Assembly: GCA_024138025.1 (NCBI GenBank)
Contig: JAMXBD010000722.1
Location: forward strand, 1 to 64,000
Source of the DNA: Combretum micranthum
Lineage: Eukaryota; Streptophyta; Magnoliopsida; Myrtales; Combretaceae
DNA: 64,000 nt
Reading direction: 5' to 3'
A program made the position numbers and the translations under genes. Numbering within the stretch: position 1 is the first letter of the stretch; every line of letters begins with the position of its first letter. The notes under the pieces are model-generated. The model saw nothing but the letters and a program-made list of their open reading frames with translations, was not told the DNA's origin and did not search any database. Positions 48,773 through 60,369 of this stretch are shown here, piece by piece.

Positions 48773-49803
48773 AAACGTGAAAATACACTAGAAAATACTC
48801 AAGAGGGGTTGAATTGTATATTTAACCTAAGATGCACAAACAATTGATTTTTATGCAATAAATCAAATTGTACTTTAATGACAATGGATAAAACAACAAC
48901 ATATTATAATATGAAATATGAAAGAGATAAGAATAGAAAATTTGAGTCCAGATTTAACATGGATTTTGACCCACTTCCTACTCTCTATGATCTACAAATG
49001 CCTCCAACCTAGGACTTCACAATCACTTTATTGATCATGAAATAAATATGCTCAAGCTAAACAGTACAACACTTTTTACAATACTTAAGAAATAAAATAT
49101 TTCCTTTATCTCTCTAGATGCTTTCTGTTAGATAGCGGATACAAGAACAGAGCACTATAATGATTTTCTCTCTTTTCAGATATTTATAAATTAATGACTA
49201 AGAGAACAAAAGAATTCTTAATTTTTTTGTTTGCAAATGAAAGCTTTTTGTCCACACTATCCTCTCTTTGTATCTCCAAAGGAAGATGCATTTATAGTCT
49301 TCAAACATTTAAATGTCCATTGGAGATAACATTTTAAAATTCCAAGCATTAAATGTGCTCAATGGCTCATTTTTGCCACATCAGCTCATCCATTTAAATT
49401 ATCGTGCCCCAATGCTTGTCGCACCTTAAACTGTCATGCCTTATTTTGGCCCTCAATCAAGTCTGTGCTTATGTGAACTTCATCAAGCCTTGAATTGAAA
49501 TTTGGCGAGCTTTAAACTTGTCGTGCCTTGGTTTTGAACCTCGAGTAAAGCTATGCATCTTTGAACTTCTTGAGTCTCGGACTTAATCTTGTCGCACCCT
49601 AAAGAGTGGACTTGTCAGGCCCTCGACTTGACCTGTAACCAACCTTTGTATGTGTTTGAAGCTGTTAAGCTTTAGTTTTGAGTTTGTCGCTTCTTAGTGA
49701 ATAAACCTATTGAGCCCTTAATCCAACCTGTGACCAAAGCTATACTCAAAAATTTGTCCATGATAAAAACTTGCTCAATCTTTAGAGAACAACACAAAAA
49801 TAC

Positions 49804-49834
<31 letters not shown>

Positions 49835-49950
49835 TTTAAAATGTTATTCATCATATTTGTTCGACTAATTAAGTGTAGTTTAACATAATTAAATAGTTAA
49901 TTATGCAGCTAATTCTCTCATCAAAATCCACCTTGAAAATACAAGCCTAA
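48773..49950. mobile_element. ~1.18-kb insertion in the 3' LTR of the short element
   Basis: The intact LTR reads ggactctagggcat; here ggactcctag is separated from agggcat by about 1.18 kb starting gtatgaaaacgtgaaaat. It contains a 'caagaggggttgaattg' phrase and repeated cttgtcg/cgagc words. No open frame, no terminal inverted repeats recognised, and the target duplication is not resolved. Confidence 0.6.
49809..49834. repeat. (AT)13 microsatellite
   Basis: Pure AT dinucleotide run inside the 1.18-kb insertion. Similar shorter runs are at 23,891-23,911 (in L2) and 47,533-47,552 (in L5). Confidence 0.9.
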
Positions 49951-50367
49951 CAGGGCATATTTTGCATCACCCAGGTATTCTCTGACTCAAAAGGTTCGGA
50001 CCTTTTGCAACTAGTTCGAATCAATTGGATAATTTGACACTATCTCGTATTTTGGTCATATATCTCTCATTTGGACTCCAACTAGGTGATTCAAGATGTT
50101 ACATAAAGTTTGGAAAAAGCTCTACAACTTTCATATTTTAATTTTTGGGAAATTCCAAATGAATCATTTCTAAAACTTAAGTACTCTTTATACCTACAAA
50201 AAAAAACATACAAGAACAAACAAAAACAAAAAATATATATATATACATAACAAAGCTCAAACATATCACAAACATGTTTTGCTTATTAAATGTAACTTAG
50301 CTAAGTTGTGGAGTATTTTTACAATCCATTTTCTCATAAAATCATGATTGCAACCCCCATGGCTTCA

Positions 50368-50750
50368 TAATCTCCCTCTTTTCTATGAGAACAATTATTG
50401 CATAACATTGCTCCCCCTCAACTTACCACTTCCCCTCAATTAAGCATTCAGGTAAAAGTATACTTGTAAAATGTAATGCTTAATTAAAGAATCTTAAGTT
50501 ACACTTAATAAACAACTTATTAAATGTAACATAACTTAAGTCATTGAGAATTTGTACAATGCATTTCCTCATCAAAATAAGATTGTAATCTCTATTGGTT
50601 CATCGATCTTCCCTTTTTTGAAGAGGATAATCATTATACAGTTTACTCCTCCTTAGTTTAGGACTCCCCCTCAATTAAACATTCGGATAAAATCTCACTT
50701 AGTTAAAAGATATGATGCTCAACTAAAGGACTTAAATTGCACTTAATAAA
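50368..50750 (-). repeat. Duplicated polypurine-tract plus LTR-start module
   Basis: Within the interior of the short element, a second purine tract (AAAAAAGGGAAGA on the minus strand, near 50,612) is followed by TGAACCAATAGAG and about 110 further bases resembling the LTR 5' end. A roughly 240-bp unit is thus repeated (50,270-50,510 and 50,511-50,750). Confidence 0.6.
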
Positions 50751-52025
50751 CAACATCATTTTTAGCACAAAAACACACAAGCTAAGCATTTTTAAACTCA
50801 GAAACTTTGCTCTAAGATGTGGTTAAGCATTAAAATTTAGAGACTAGCTCTAATACAAATTGAAAAGAATCCATGCACTACTAGGCTAATATGCGGAAGC
50901 TACAAAGGCAGGCTTCTAAACCGATTTTAAGATCAAATAAACCAACAATTATCTCTTATGCAATTTTATGCCTAATTCTTGCTTTTTCAATAATAATAAT
51001 AAAAAGATAAGGGAAAGAGAATATCACACCATAATTTAATGTAAAGTTTAGCCTACCCCTAATCTCCACAATCCACAAATGCCTCATTCAAGGAGGACTT
51101 TATACCATCAATTCCACAACAATTTGTCTCATAAAGAAGACTTTAACAATTTTCTCACAATGAGGATTTCACCAATGCCTATACACACATAGGACTTTAC
51201 ACAAATACCCAACACATGAGGACTTCACCTATTGCTTTAAATATATCAAGAGTTCACTAAAACACACAAAAAATTACAAACAAACATGTGAACTGTGCCT
51301 TACAAAATTTGCCAACTGAATTCTCTATGGCACAATTCGCATTTTCACTCTAATTAACACAAATGCAATTTAAGAGAGTATTTTGATATTATCTCTACTA
51401 ATTGATGTCTACTCTCTTGCATGAAAACATCCTAACACTTCTATTTATAACCTCTTAAAATAGGTTAGTTGTCGCCCCTCAAAACATCCACTAATGGTCA
51501 AAAGAAAAAAAAAGTCCAATGGTAGGTAAAGTTACAACAGGTTTGAACCTTTTGGACTCCTCGGCACTCCATTCATCAAAATATCTAAACCTTTTGAAAT
51601 GATTTGGACTCTAGGGCATATTTTGCATCACTTGGGCAATTTATGGCCCAAAAGGTTTGGACCTTTTGCAATTGGTTTGGACCTATTGGACAGTTCGACA
51701 CTATTTTGTATTTTAGACATATCTCTCTCATTCGAACTCCGATTAAGGTAATTCAGGATGGTACAAAAAGCTTGGAGAGAGCTCTACAACTTTTATGTTT
51801 TCAGTTTTAGAAAATCCCAAATGAATTATTCCTAAAACTTTGGTACACTTTAGACCTACAATAAAACCATACAAGCACAAACAAAAACACAGACATAAAT
51901 ATGCATGACAAAGTTCAAACATATCATAAACATGTTTTTCTTATTAAATGTAACTTAATAAGTTGTGGAGCATTTGTGCAATCTATTTTTTTATCAAAAT
52001 AAGATTGTAATCTCCACATGGTTCA

Positions 52026-54128
52026 ATAAATTTGATATTTCTTTTAGGATTATCAAATTCTGATTATCGGTTGATTAACTAAAATTTCTTTTTAGTTAAA
52101 ATCCCTAAGATAACATTAAAAATCTCTAATTCCCATATTAGGTTAACCATAATTTCGAAGATTTATATCATCCTATGTCTAGGTTGCATGCAACTCCCCC
52201 TAATTATGAGGATCTATTCACAAAAGTAATCTTTCAATTTACTAATGTGAAATCACTATCAAGAATCAATACTACAATTTATCAATTCAAGACAAGCAAT
52301 ATAATCAACACAATTGAACTCAAGAATTCAATTAATTGACTTAAAACAATAAGAATAAATCACATAAAAACCTAAGGTTTATCAAAATCTAGACTAGAAG
52401 AATTACTTTTCCATGAATCTAATAATAGCATAAATATTAATAAGAAACATCAAGTATTACAATAAACAAACACACCTACCCTCACCCCCTTACAGTTACA
52501 AAGATGTCTTGCAACATGTGTGAGCACATACTTGACTTGCAATCTATAATATAGAGTGATATGTACAATTTGTGATACTTGATGCCCTAGGGTCTTCTTC
52601 CTTATACATGGGCATCTAAAGCCTTGAAAAAGAAGTTCCATTTTTAGTTTCCATCTTCTAAAATTAGAAGATTGATGTATGAGAAATAGGAAAGTGCACA
52701 ATTTCTTGATTGACATGTAATGTCTTCAAAATAGAAAGGTAAATCTTCAAGTTAGGCAAGTGGTTAATCCTCATAAATATGGAAGTTGATATCTTCAAGT
52801 CATCCCAAAAATATCCCAAATTGCCTTTTTCTTCAAGTGATGACTCAAACCTTCTAATTTTAACGTGCTTTCCAAAATAACAAAGCATTAGGATCAACTT
52901 GGGAAGGTCACATTTGCAAAAAAATTCTCCTTCCCACACATACCAGGAATTGAACCTTGGTGTTCTTTGTGCGCAAATATATCCTCTCTAGCTAAGTTGC
53001 TAGTATTTTTTGTTTTTTGTATCATATTAAATAGCATTTAACTTAAAAAACCCTAGCCCAACCTGTACCCAAATGGACTGGGCCAAAATTAAAAGGAAGC
53101 CTAATGTCTAAATTTTAATTCAAATATAACCAAACTGATTGTAAAATGGTTATTATACCAATAAAAAGCCCGATGTTATATAAAATTAATATTAAACCTA
53201 TAAAAAGATAATTGATATATTTTTATTTTATATTTCCTTTTTTTCTTGAATTTTTAAATGCTTTTTATAATTAAGCTTATTTACTAAAAGAGGGGTTTCC
53301 TATATTTTTAATTTTTTATAAATTTTTTATTTTTTTGTTAATTTTAAATCAACTAAAAATTTTTATTTTTAATGATTTTTAATTTTTATCACACTTTTCT
53401 ATTTTTCTTTTTTTTTTTTTAATCTTCCTATTTTCCCAATTGTATATATTTTTTAATGAGGGGTAAAAATGAGGTATCAACATAAGGCTTAATAATATAG
53501 TGAGATTATAGATACTCTAGTGATTGTCCTCCTAGGCGTATCAAAACATGTTTATTTGTTAACTACATAAACCTATCCATTATAGATACCAATAACTATG
53601 CTCATATACCCCATTAGCTTAGCAAATGCAAAATGATCATGTATCTACTAAATTTTACAAAATATGGCAAAATTCCATGAAAATGGTGTTAAAAGAAGAT
53701 AGTATGAGGTTGCAAATAATTTTTAATAAAAACGATGTATGTGGTGCAAACCAAAAAAATCATTTTTTAAAATATAGCTTTTAAGGGTTCAAACAAATCT
53801 TGTAACATACTTTCTTTACATTTAATAATTTACAACATAACTCTGTCTACCAAAACAATCATATATTACAAACTGTAGGCTTATAGGTAAGTCTTTAACA
53901 AAAATTGCATTATGTTGGAAAAGTTTCACTAAGTCTATTACAAAACACATAATATCTCAAGGCCATCGTTCCTAATCCATCTTGTAACTCATTTGATCAT
54001 AAAACCCATCTTTATCAACACCTGTAGTAGAAAATGTGAGCAGGAGCCTAGTACATAGTAATGTAAACAAATGCAAAGTGACACACATACTTAGTTTAAT
54101 GCAATGCAATAACCATTAAGTTATATTC
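52026..54128. other. AT-rich sequence, no gene
   Basis: Homopolymer-rich (T runs near 53,410), with two overlapping minus-strand frames (52,450-52,939) that show no domain. A candidate SINE is listed separately. The rest is featureless. Confidence 0.45.
52690..53010 (-). mobile_element. Candidate tRNA-derived SINE
   Basis: Minus-strand GGTTCAATTC (52,956-52,947) matches the Pol III B-box consensus. About 40 bases upstream, caacttagctagagagg resembles an A-box region of plant tRNA-derived SINEs. No poly-A/T tail or TSD was fixed, so ends are approximate. Confidence 0.35.
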
Positions 54129-57100
54129 CGTCATGCCCCTAAGGGTACCCTAAACATAGTAGTCCATTGTATACAATATTAAAGCCTATGAATGACTACT
54201 TTTGTCACGTAAAGGATTCCATATTATGCATAAGATGTGCTTTACAATAAAGGAAATATATGGAGTAGCACAATTTATCATAATGACAATTAAATGGAAA
54301 GCAAGAGAACTATGTATCATTAAGCTTAAACAAGGTAGATTGCATTCCTAATGGGCATACTCCGCTAATGTCCACAAATGATTATAATATTATAACTAAT
54401 CATAATAATCTCCAAGGTAAAAACATATAACATATCTATTATAAAGGTTTCCAAAAGAAGGAACAAATCTATGCTTGCGTCAGGAATCATAGGTCTTCTG
54501 GCTCTTTGCATAAAAGTGGCAACATTTAGTGATATGAGTCTATGACGTGCTATGCATATTTAATTTATTATTTAATTTCCGATCAAGTTATTTTCCGTTT
54601 AAGGGATCAACAAAATATCTACATACAAAATAGTATGATAATTGAACATATAACATTAATCAACCATCTTAAGGTCTCGATATACTTATCCTTCATTGAA
54701 CAAGAATTCTTAAAATACAAGCATTTCCCCATGATAACCTACATACAAATCCATTTTTATCTTTCTTATGTTCTAATGCACTACTTTACAAGCACATACA
54801 AGGTAATGAAATTAAGAGAAGAACTCGCTCGTCCAATAAAGCAATTCCTAGTCGAAATAGTCTTCCAGAAATGATATGTCAAATCCTCCCTCAAATGAAA
54901 AAAAAAAAAACCCACAATAAGTATTTCATCGATGTTCCACTTAAATTTGTAACTCTATTTATTTTATTTGCATTATTTTTTCTGGTTATGAAAGTTCAAA
55001 CTTAAAATTGTCATAACTTGCTTATTTTTAACTTGGAATTTCGCATATTAGTAGTCGTGTTCTACCTATTTTGAAATATCTATCTATTTCTAAGGTTATT
55101 TTTAACATTTAGGGTCATTAGGATTCGGAATAAGGTGGTACAGATTGTGTCTAAAACATTCTAGCCTTTGTTTTGCTTATATTTCAAAGTTTTACTTTAC
55201 TTGAACACTCTATAGTAATCATAAAAATACTTCTATCTTTAAAAATTATTTAGTATTGATATTAACTCTTAGTATATGTATGATCCTAGTGATGTTGTTC
55301 TAAATAAAAATTTATAAAACAATCATTATGGAAAATGACAATATTAAATTTTATGGAAAATCACCTTTTACTTGTAAAAAATTATTATCTTAAATTTTGT
55401 AAATATGAGGCTTAACAAAAATCATGGTTCAATATATACTTTGAAACCTTAAAGTCTTATATTTATTTTAAAAAATCATTTAACAATTTATTTTACAAGA
55501 CATGAGCTTTACTTATTCGTGACATTATACTCTTAAGTGTATTTTCCATGAATTTTCTTTAAGCTTGGTTTTTTAAATAAGATTTCCATTCTTAGATTTA
55601 TAAATGTGAAACTCAACTAAAGAAAACCATAATTTTATATTTATTTTGAATCCCTGAATATTTCATTTTCACGTTAAACTTCTTTTAACTAATTATTTTC
55701 AAAACATGAATTTTTATGTGTTTGTAGATAAAATTTGTTATAAGTTGTATCATTTTTAAAATGTTTGAGTTTAGGCTTGTAATAATTAGGTAAATGACTT
55801 GTTTTAAATTTTTATTTTTAATAAAAAGGTTTGTATGTATATTGTAAATAAGATTCTAGAAAATTTTACATAACAAAGAATTATCATTATTTCTATTTGA
55901 GAAATTCATTTAGAATTTTAAAATATGCTTGAGTGTTTTCTTTCAAATCCTTTATCTTAATGAAAGGATTTCTCAAGTATTGGAGATACGATTTTGCAAA
56001 ATATTTTACATAACAAAGAATTTATTAACATTTGTATTTTATGAAAAACTCATTTGATATTTTGAAAATTTAATTGTGTACCTGACTTTATTCTTTTATT
56101 GCTAATGACAATTTTTCCTAAGCATTGAAAAGAAAGTCCTTGAAAGTTAATTTATAAAATAGGAATTACCAATATTCTCATCTTTGAAAATTTTATCATG
56201 ATAACATCACTTATGACTATGTATGTACATGAGTATATAGAAAATCTAGCAATTACACCAAGAATAAAATTATTAGTATAGACTCATATAAAAATTAGAC
56301 GTTGATAATTGAGAATACCAAAAAAATTAAAATAAGATTATGGGAGTCTTAGCTTGTCATCAAGACTCCCTGGAATTTAAATAAATTATAGTCACTATAA
56401 ATGAGAAAAGCATAACGAAAGAAGATCATGGAAGTCTTAGATCTTTTTCAAGTCATTCTAAGACTTAAAATAATTTCATTCCATGAATAAATAAAAAATA
56501 GAAAGGAAATAAATATGGGATTCTTAGATTTTATCAAGGCTCCCCAAGACTTGGATATTTCCAGTCTCATAAAAATCAAGATGGACAATAAAAATATTGG
56601 AGTCTTAGATTATATTCAAGAGTCCCCAAGATTTAGAAATGGACAAGTCTCCTTTTTGTTTTGATTTGAAGATGGATAAGTTTGAGACTTCGATTAAGGA
56701 CAAGTCTCAACATCATGAAATAAATGAATTACTTGAAATAAATTAGTGTATGAAATAAATAAAGTTATATCAGTGAGCATTTAGGCTTTAAAGTTATGTT
56801 TACTATACATACATATTAATATATATGAAGTTAAATTAGTAACATAAGAAAAAATAATCATAACATGAACATGAACATTGTGACATGATTATTATGTTAT
56901 CTTGCATTTCCATTTCTTAGCATTTGCATCATGGAAATTTATGTATGGAAAGCATAAAGATACACATACATATTCATGTCACATAATGTAATTTGTAGAA
57001 GGGGTTTAGTGTTTATCTAAAACAAGAGATGAAAGGAAAATATGGAGGAGGCACTACAAAGGGGGTAGCATCTTTTAAGGGAGAGGGAATGAGAAAATTT

Positions 57101-58491
57101 GAGAGAAAATTTTGGTAGAATATTGTTAAAGAAGAGAAATGAGAGTGAAAAATAAGAGGGAGGTGACGTGTATTTATAAAGAGAAGAAGGAGGAATTAAA
57201 GATGTAAAAAAATGAAAAAGGAAATAAAAATATGAGAGATAAAGAGAAGGGGCAGCTGCTGCAAAGGAAGGAAGAGAGGGAAAGAGAAAAAAGATTAATT
57301 TAAGTAGAAAAATATAATAAAGTATAAGTGAAGTTAAGTATAAAGTATAGTAAAACTTGTATGGGAAAAGAAAATATAAAGAATAGGTTATGTAAGATGT
57401 AAGAGTAGTTGTAAGAAAAGTAGAAATTGAATAGTAATGAAATAACAAAGAAAAAAAGTAATGAATAGTAAACAAGATAAATAAATTACTGATAATAATA
57501 AAAATATGCGTAAATAAACTATAACCATCGTTTTTATAAACCATAAAATTGTAGATGATATTTTCATGAATTCTTATTATATTACTAGTCTAGATTATTT
57601 ATCAAGATATTTTGTCTCATTTTGCGTGTTACTACTGCCTTGATTTGCAAATTGATCCTGTTCGGGTTAAATGGTGAGTTTTTTTACGAATATGATCCTT
57701 TTAGGGTATATGACATATTTTTGAATCATAAACTAGGATTATTTCATTTTTATTGTCTTGGGGTCAAGGGTGGCCTTATTGGATCTAAGATCTCTAGAAC
57801 TTATTGTTCACCTAGGTTAGCTTTTAAGGTTCTGGCTTTAAGATTTACTCACGAGATTATAAAATTTAAGGATTTACACTTATACGATACATTCAGTTCT
57901 TAATTTGAGCGTACTCTATTTTTATAATTTATTTAATATTTTAGGATTCTCGGGATTGTCTAATCAAGCCAAGGGCTTCTAATATTAAATGTTGACTCTG
58001 TTTGACTTTTGGGTTTTAGTTGTAATTTCGAATCTAAGATTCACTTATAAAACTACTGAAGAATTTAGGGGTTTACAATTTTATCATTAGTTGTTATCTA
58101 GTGATATTGTCTCGATTTGTGTGCCAACATCCAAGTACGGAAATAGTTTTGGCTTAACTGGTGAAATTTTAGCTTGATAAACTATGACTATATTATGGAA
58201 AATTATTTCATATCATTTCTTTATTTCATATTACTTAGATATATTGTCTCAATTTACATGTTAGAGATCAGATAAACAAATTGTTTAGTATAAGGATTCC
58301 AAGTTGAGTGGTTATTGGATTTTCATTTTGTTTTCGAAGATACCCTTTTTCTAAGGGCTGCGAAATTCCATAGTTGATCTTGTTTAGGGTTTTTAGAGTT
58401 CGGTTTTAACTTAGCTTAATTTTTAGGTTCTAATTTTTTATATTAGCTTTAAGGTTCTCATCTAATAGTATAAAAAATCTAGGGATTTATA
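54129..58491 (-). mobile_element. LTR copy L6 (solo, reversed), TSD TRTTC
   Basis: Read on the minus strand it starts TATAAATCCCTAG at 58,491 and ends GGGGCATGACG at 54,129. Pentamers tattc (54,124-54,128) and tgttc (58,492-58,496) match 4 of 5. Additional LTR starts occur inside at 58,077 (TGTAAACCCCTAAA) and 57,878 (TGTAAATCCTTAAA). TATAAATA lies 700 bases from the innermost start (57,178-57,171). Length is 4,363 bp. The exon-like block near 54,850 has GCGAGT where others have GTGAGT, and its end shows CpG-type decay. No protein coding; the frame at 57,017-57,544 is pyrimidine-tract read-through. Confidence 0.8.
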
Positions 58492-60369
58492 TGTTCCAAT
58501 AATTAGGTGTAGCAATCAACATTGGAGTATTCATAGTCTGATAACAAACCATTAGAAAATTGAGGGTCCTAAGTAACAGTAGTTGTTTAGGGGTTGATAT
58601 AAGTAGCTGAATACTTATATTACCTATAATAACATCTACAAATATAATAGTTTTATCTAGGATTCACAGCTATTTCGCATGTTTACTTATTTTAATATAT
58701 AATATTATCTAGTTCAACTGGTCCATAAATGTTAATTAGATCATATTACTTCCCTTTAAGCATAAGTAAACATTATACTGATACTGTTATCCTTATCGAC
58801 TATCTACTAAGCCACTTATGCATGATCATTGCATCATAACAAGGGGGTAGCCTAAGCGCCTAACTACCATGCTAGTATTGCCAAGTAAGGTTATCGCTCT
58901 TTGGACCAGAATAAATGATACAAGCATAACAATTCAAACACTTTAGGCCATCTTTATTTATAGTTGTTTTAGAGATGCCTATCCTATCAACCAATAGTCA
59001 AGTTACTGCATACCTAGATGAACTGGTATATCTTGCAAGGGATTAGTAGGAAAACACAATTTGATAGAGAAATCTATTAAAAAGAAATCATTCTATATAG
59101 GATTTAACCTCAAATCAAAAAAAAAAAAAAAAACACAAAGTCCTTAATCAATTACCAAGATTTAATAAAATATATTGCTAAAACATAGCTTGGTATATTT
59201 ATACATATATTTATATAACTTGTCCTTTTTTTATTCTTTTTTTTAATAAAACATGGATAGATACATTAGTCATATTTCCTCTATGTTTCTTTAGGTGAGA
59301 AACATGACTAAAGACAATGCATCGTGCTCTCATTGTGTTTTGTTTGTGGGTTGGAACTTAAAGAGAAGCATAGCATTATAAGTTGAGCCATTTTCTAGTC
59401 ATGCTTTTCTTGGGTTGGCAACCAATGAGAAACACGATGAGATAGGACAGATCATGTTCCTCCCATATTTTGTCAATATGCCAAGCACTCAAAAGTTAAG
59501 AGAAACACGATGAAATTTAATTAGTCGTTTTCTGCTGTGTATCATTAGCAAAGCAAGTTCTTAAGGATCAGAGAGAAATTGGTGGGATATGGGTAGTCAT
59601 GTTCCAGCGTACTATCCTAAAATTCCATTTGATGAAATATACAGTGAGAAGAACAGTGGAAATAGGCCGTTATGTACCTGTCGTGCTTCTTTTCGAGTAG
59701 TTAAAATTTCAAAAATTTCAAGTCTCAGGAAGGTGCATGACTGCTAAACACCTCAGTTCCCCTTCGAAAAATAGAGCATGCTTAAATTTAATGAGGAAAT
59801 TGTATGATTATTGACCCCTCAAATAAAAATTACTCAAATATCAATTACATATAATTAATTACCAAAATATAGATGCAAAATCACATATTCAATGGGTGAT
59901 TCATGAATCGTATGTGACTTGCATCTTATAGAAGTGATTCATATACAAAACAAATGAATCGTCATTTGAAGATATGATTCATCTTAAAAAAACGTGAAAC
60001 ACTCTTTAAAGATGTGATTCAATACTACATGATTTTTTGCTAAATTGTATCTTCAAAGGGTATTTTATGTGTAATTTGCAAAACACCTATTCAATATGCA
60101 ATTTTGCATAATTATTTTTGTTTAATTTTGTATTTGTGTAATTTTTTCTATAAAGTTAGTAAACACGTGTTTCACCCTAAATTTAACACTTATACATCAT
60201 ATTTTGCTCTAAACAGTTTACATACACTCACTACACATACTTAGTAGTATCACACATGCATAAACTCAACATCTATTTCATTCAACAACATTCACAACTT
60301 TATTTTCAATATTGGTACGTCACATAGACAATGCAAACATACTTACCTAACAATATCATCATCAGTAAC
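58492..60369. other. Intergenic sequence, no gene
   Basis: Contains an A-run (about 59,118-59,134), a somewhat less AT-rich patch at 59,290-59,780, and several gtgattcat/atgaatcg words between 59,890 and 60,030. The last 200 bases may be part of an older reversed LTR into which L7 inserted. Confidence 0.45.

Larger units (their letters stand above)
48021..52025 (-). mobile_element. Short LTR retroelement with ~0.5-kb interior
   Basis: Two direct repeats act as LTRs: the 5' LTR 52,025-50,861 (1,165 bp) and the 3' LTR 50,367-48,021 (about 1,167 bp once an internal insertion is removed). On the minus strand both start TGAA(G/C)C and end in CA-like positions. Directly inside the 5' LTR, minus-strand ATTTGTATTAGAGC resembles an initiator-tRNA-Met primer site (ATTGGTATCAGAGC). 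Directly before the 3' LTR is a purine tract AAAAGAGGGAGA. The interior (50,368-50,860) codes for nothing, so the element is non-autonomous. No TSD could be matched. Confidence 0.72.

Noticed and set aside
52450..52939. Two overlapping minus-strand frames of 88 and 91 codons
   Set aside because: No domain; they overlap the candidate SINE and AT-rich DNA, and neither continues into a splice-compatible structure.
57017..57544. 175-codon minus-strand frame rich in Ser, Leu, Phe and Tyr
   Set aside because: It is the pyrimidine-rich promoter/leader of L6 read in one frame, with no domain and no conservation in other LTR copies.
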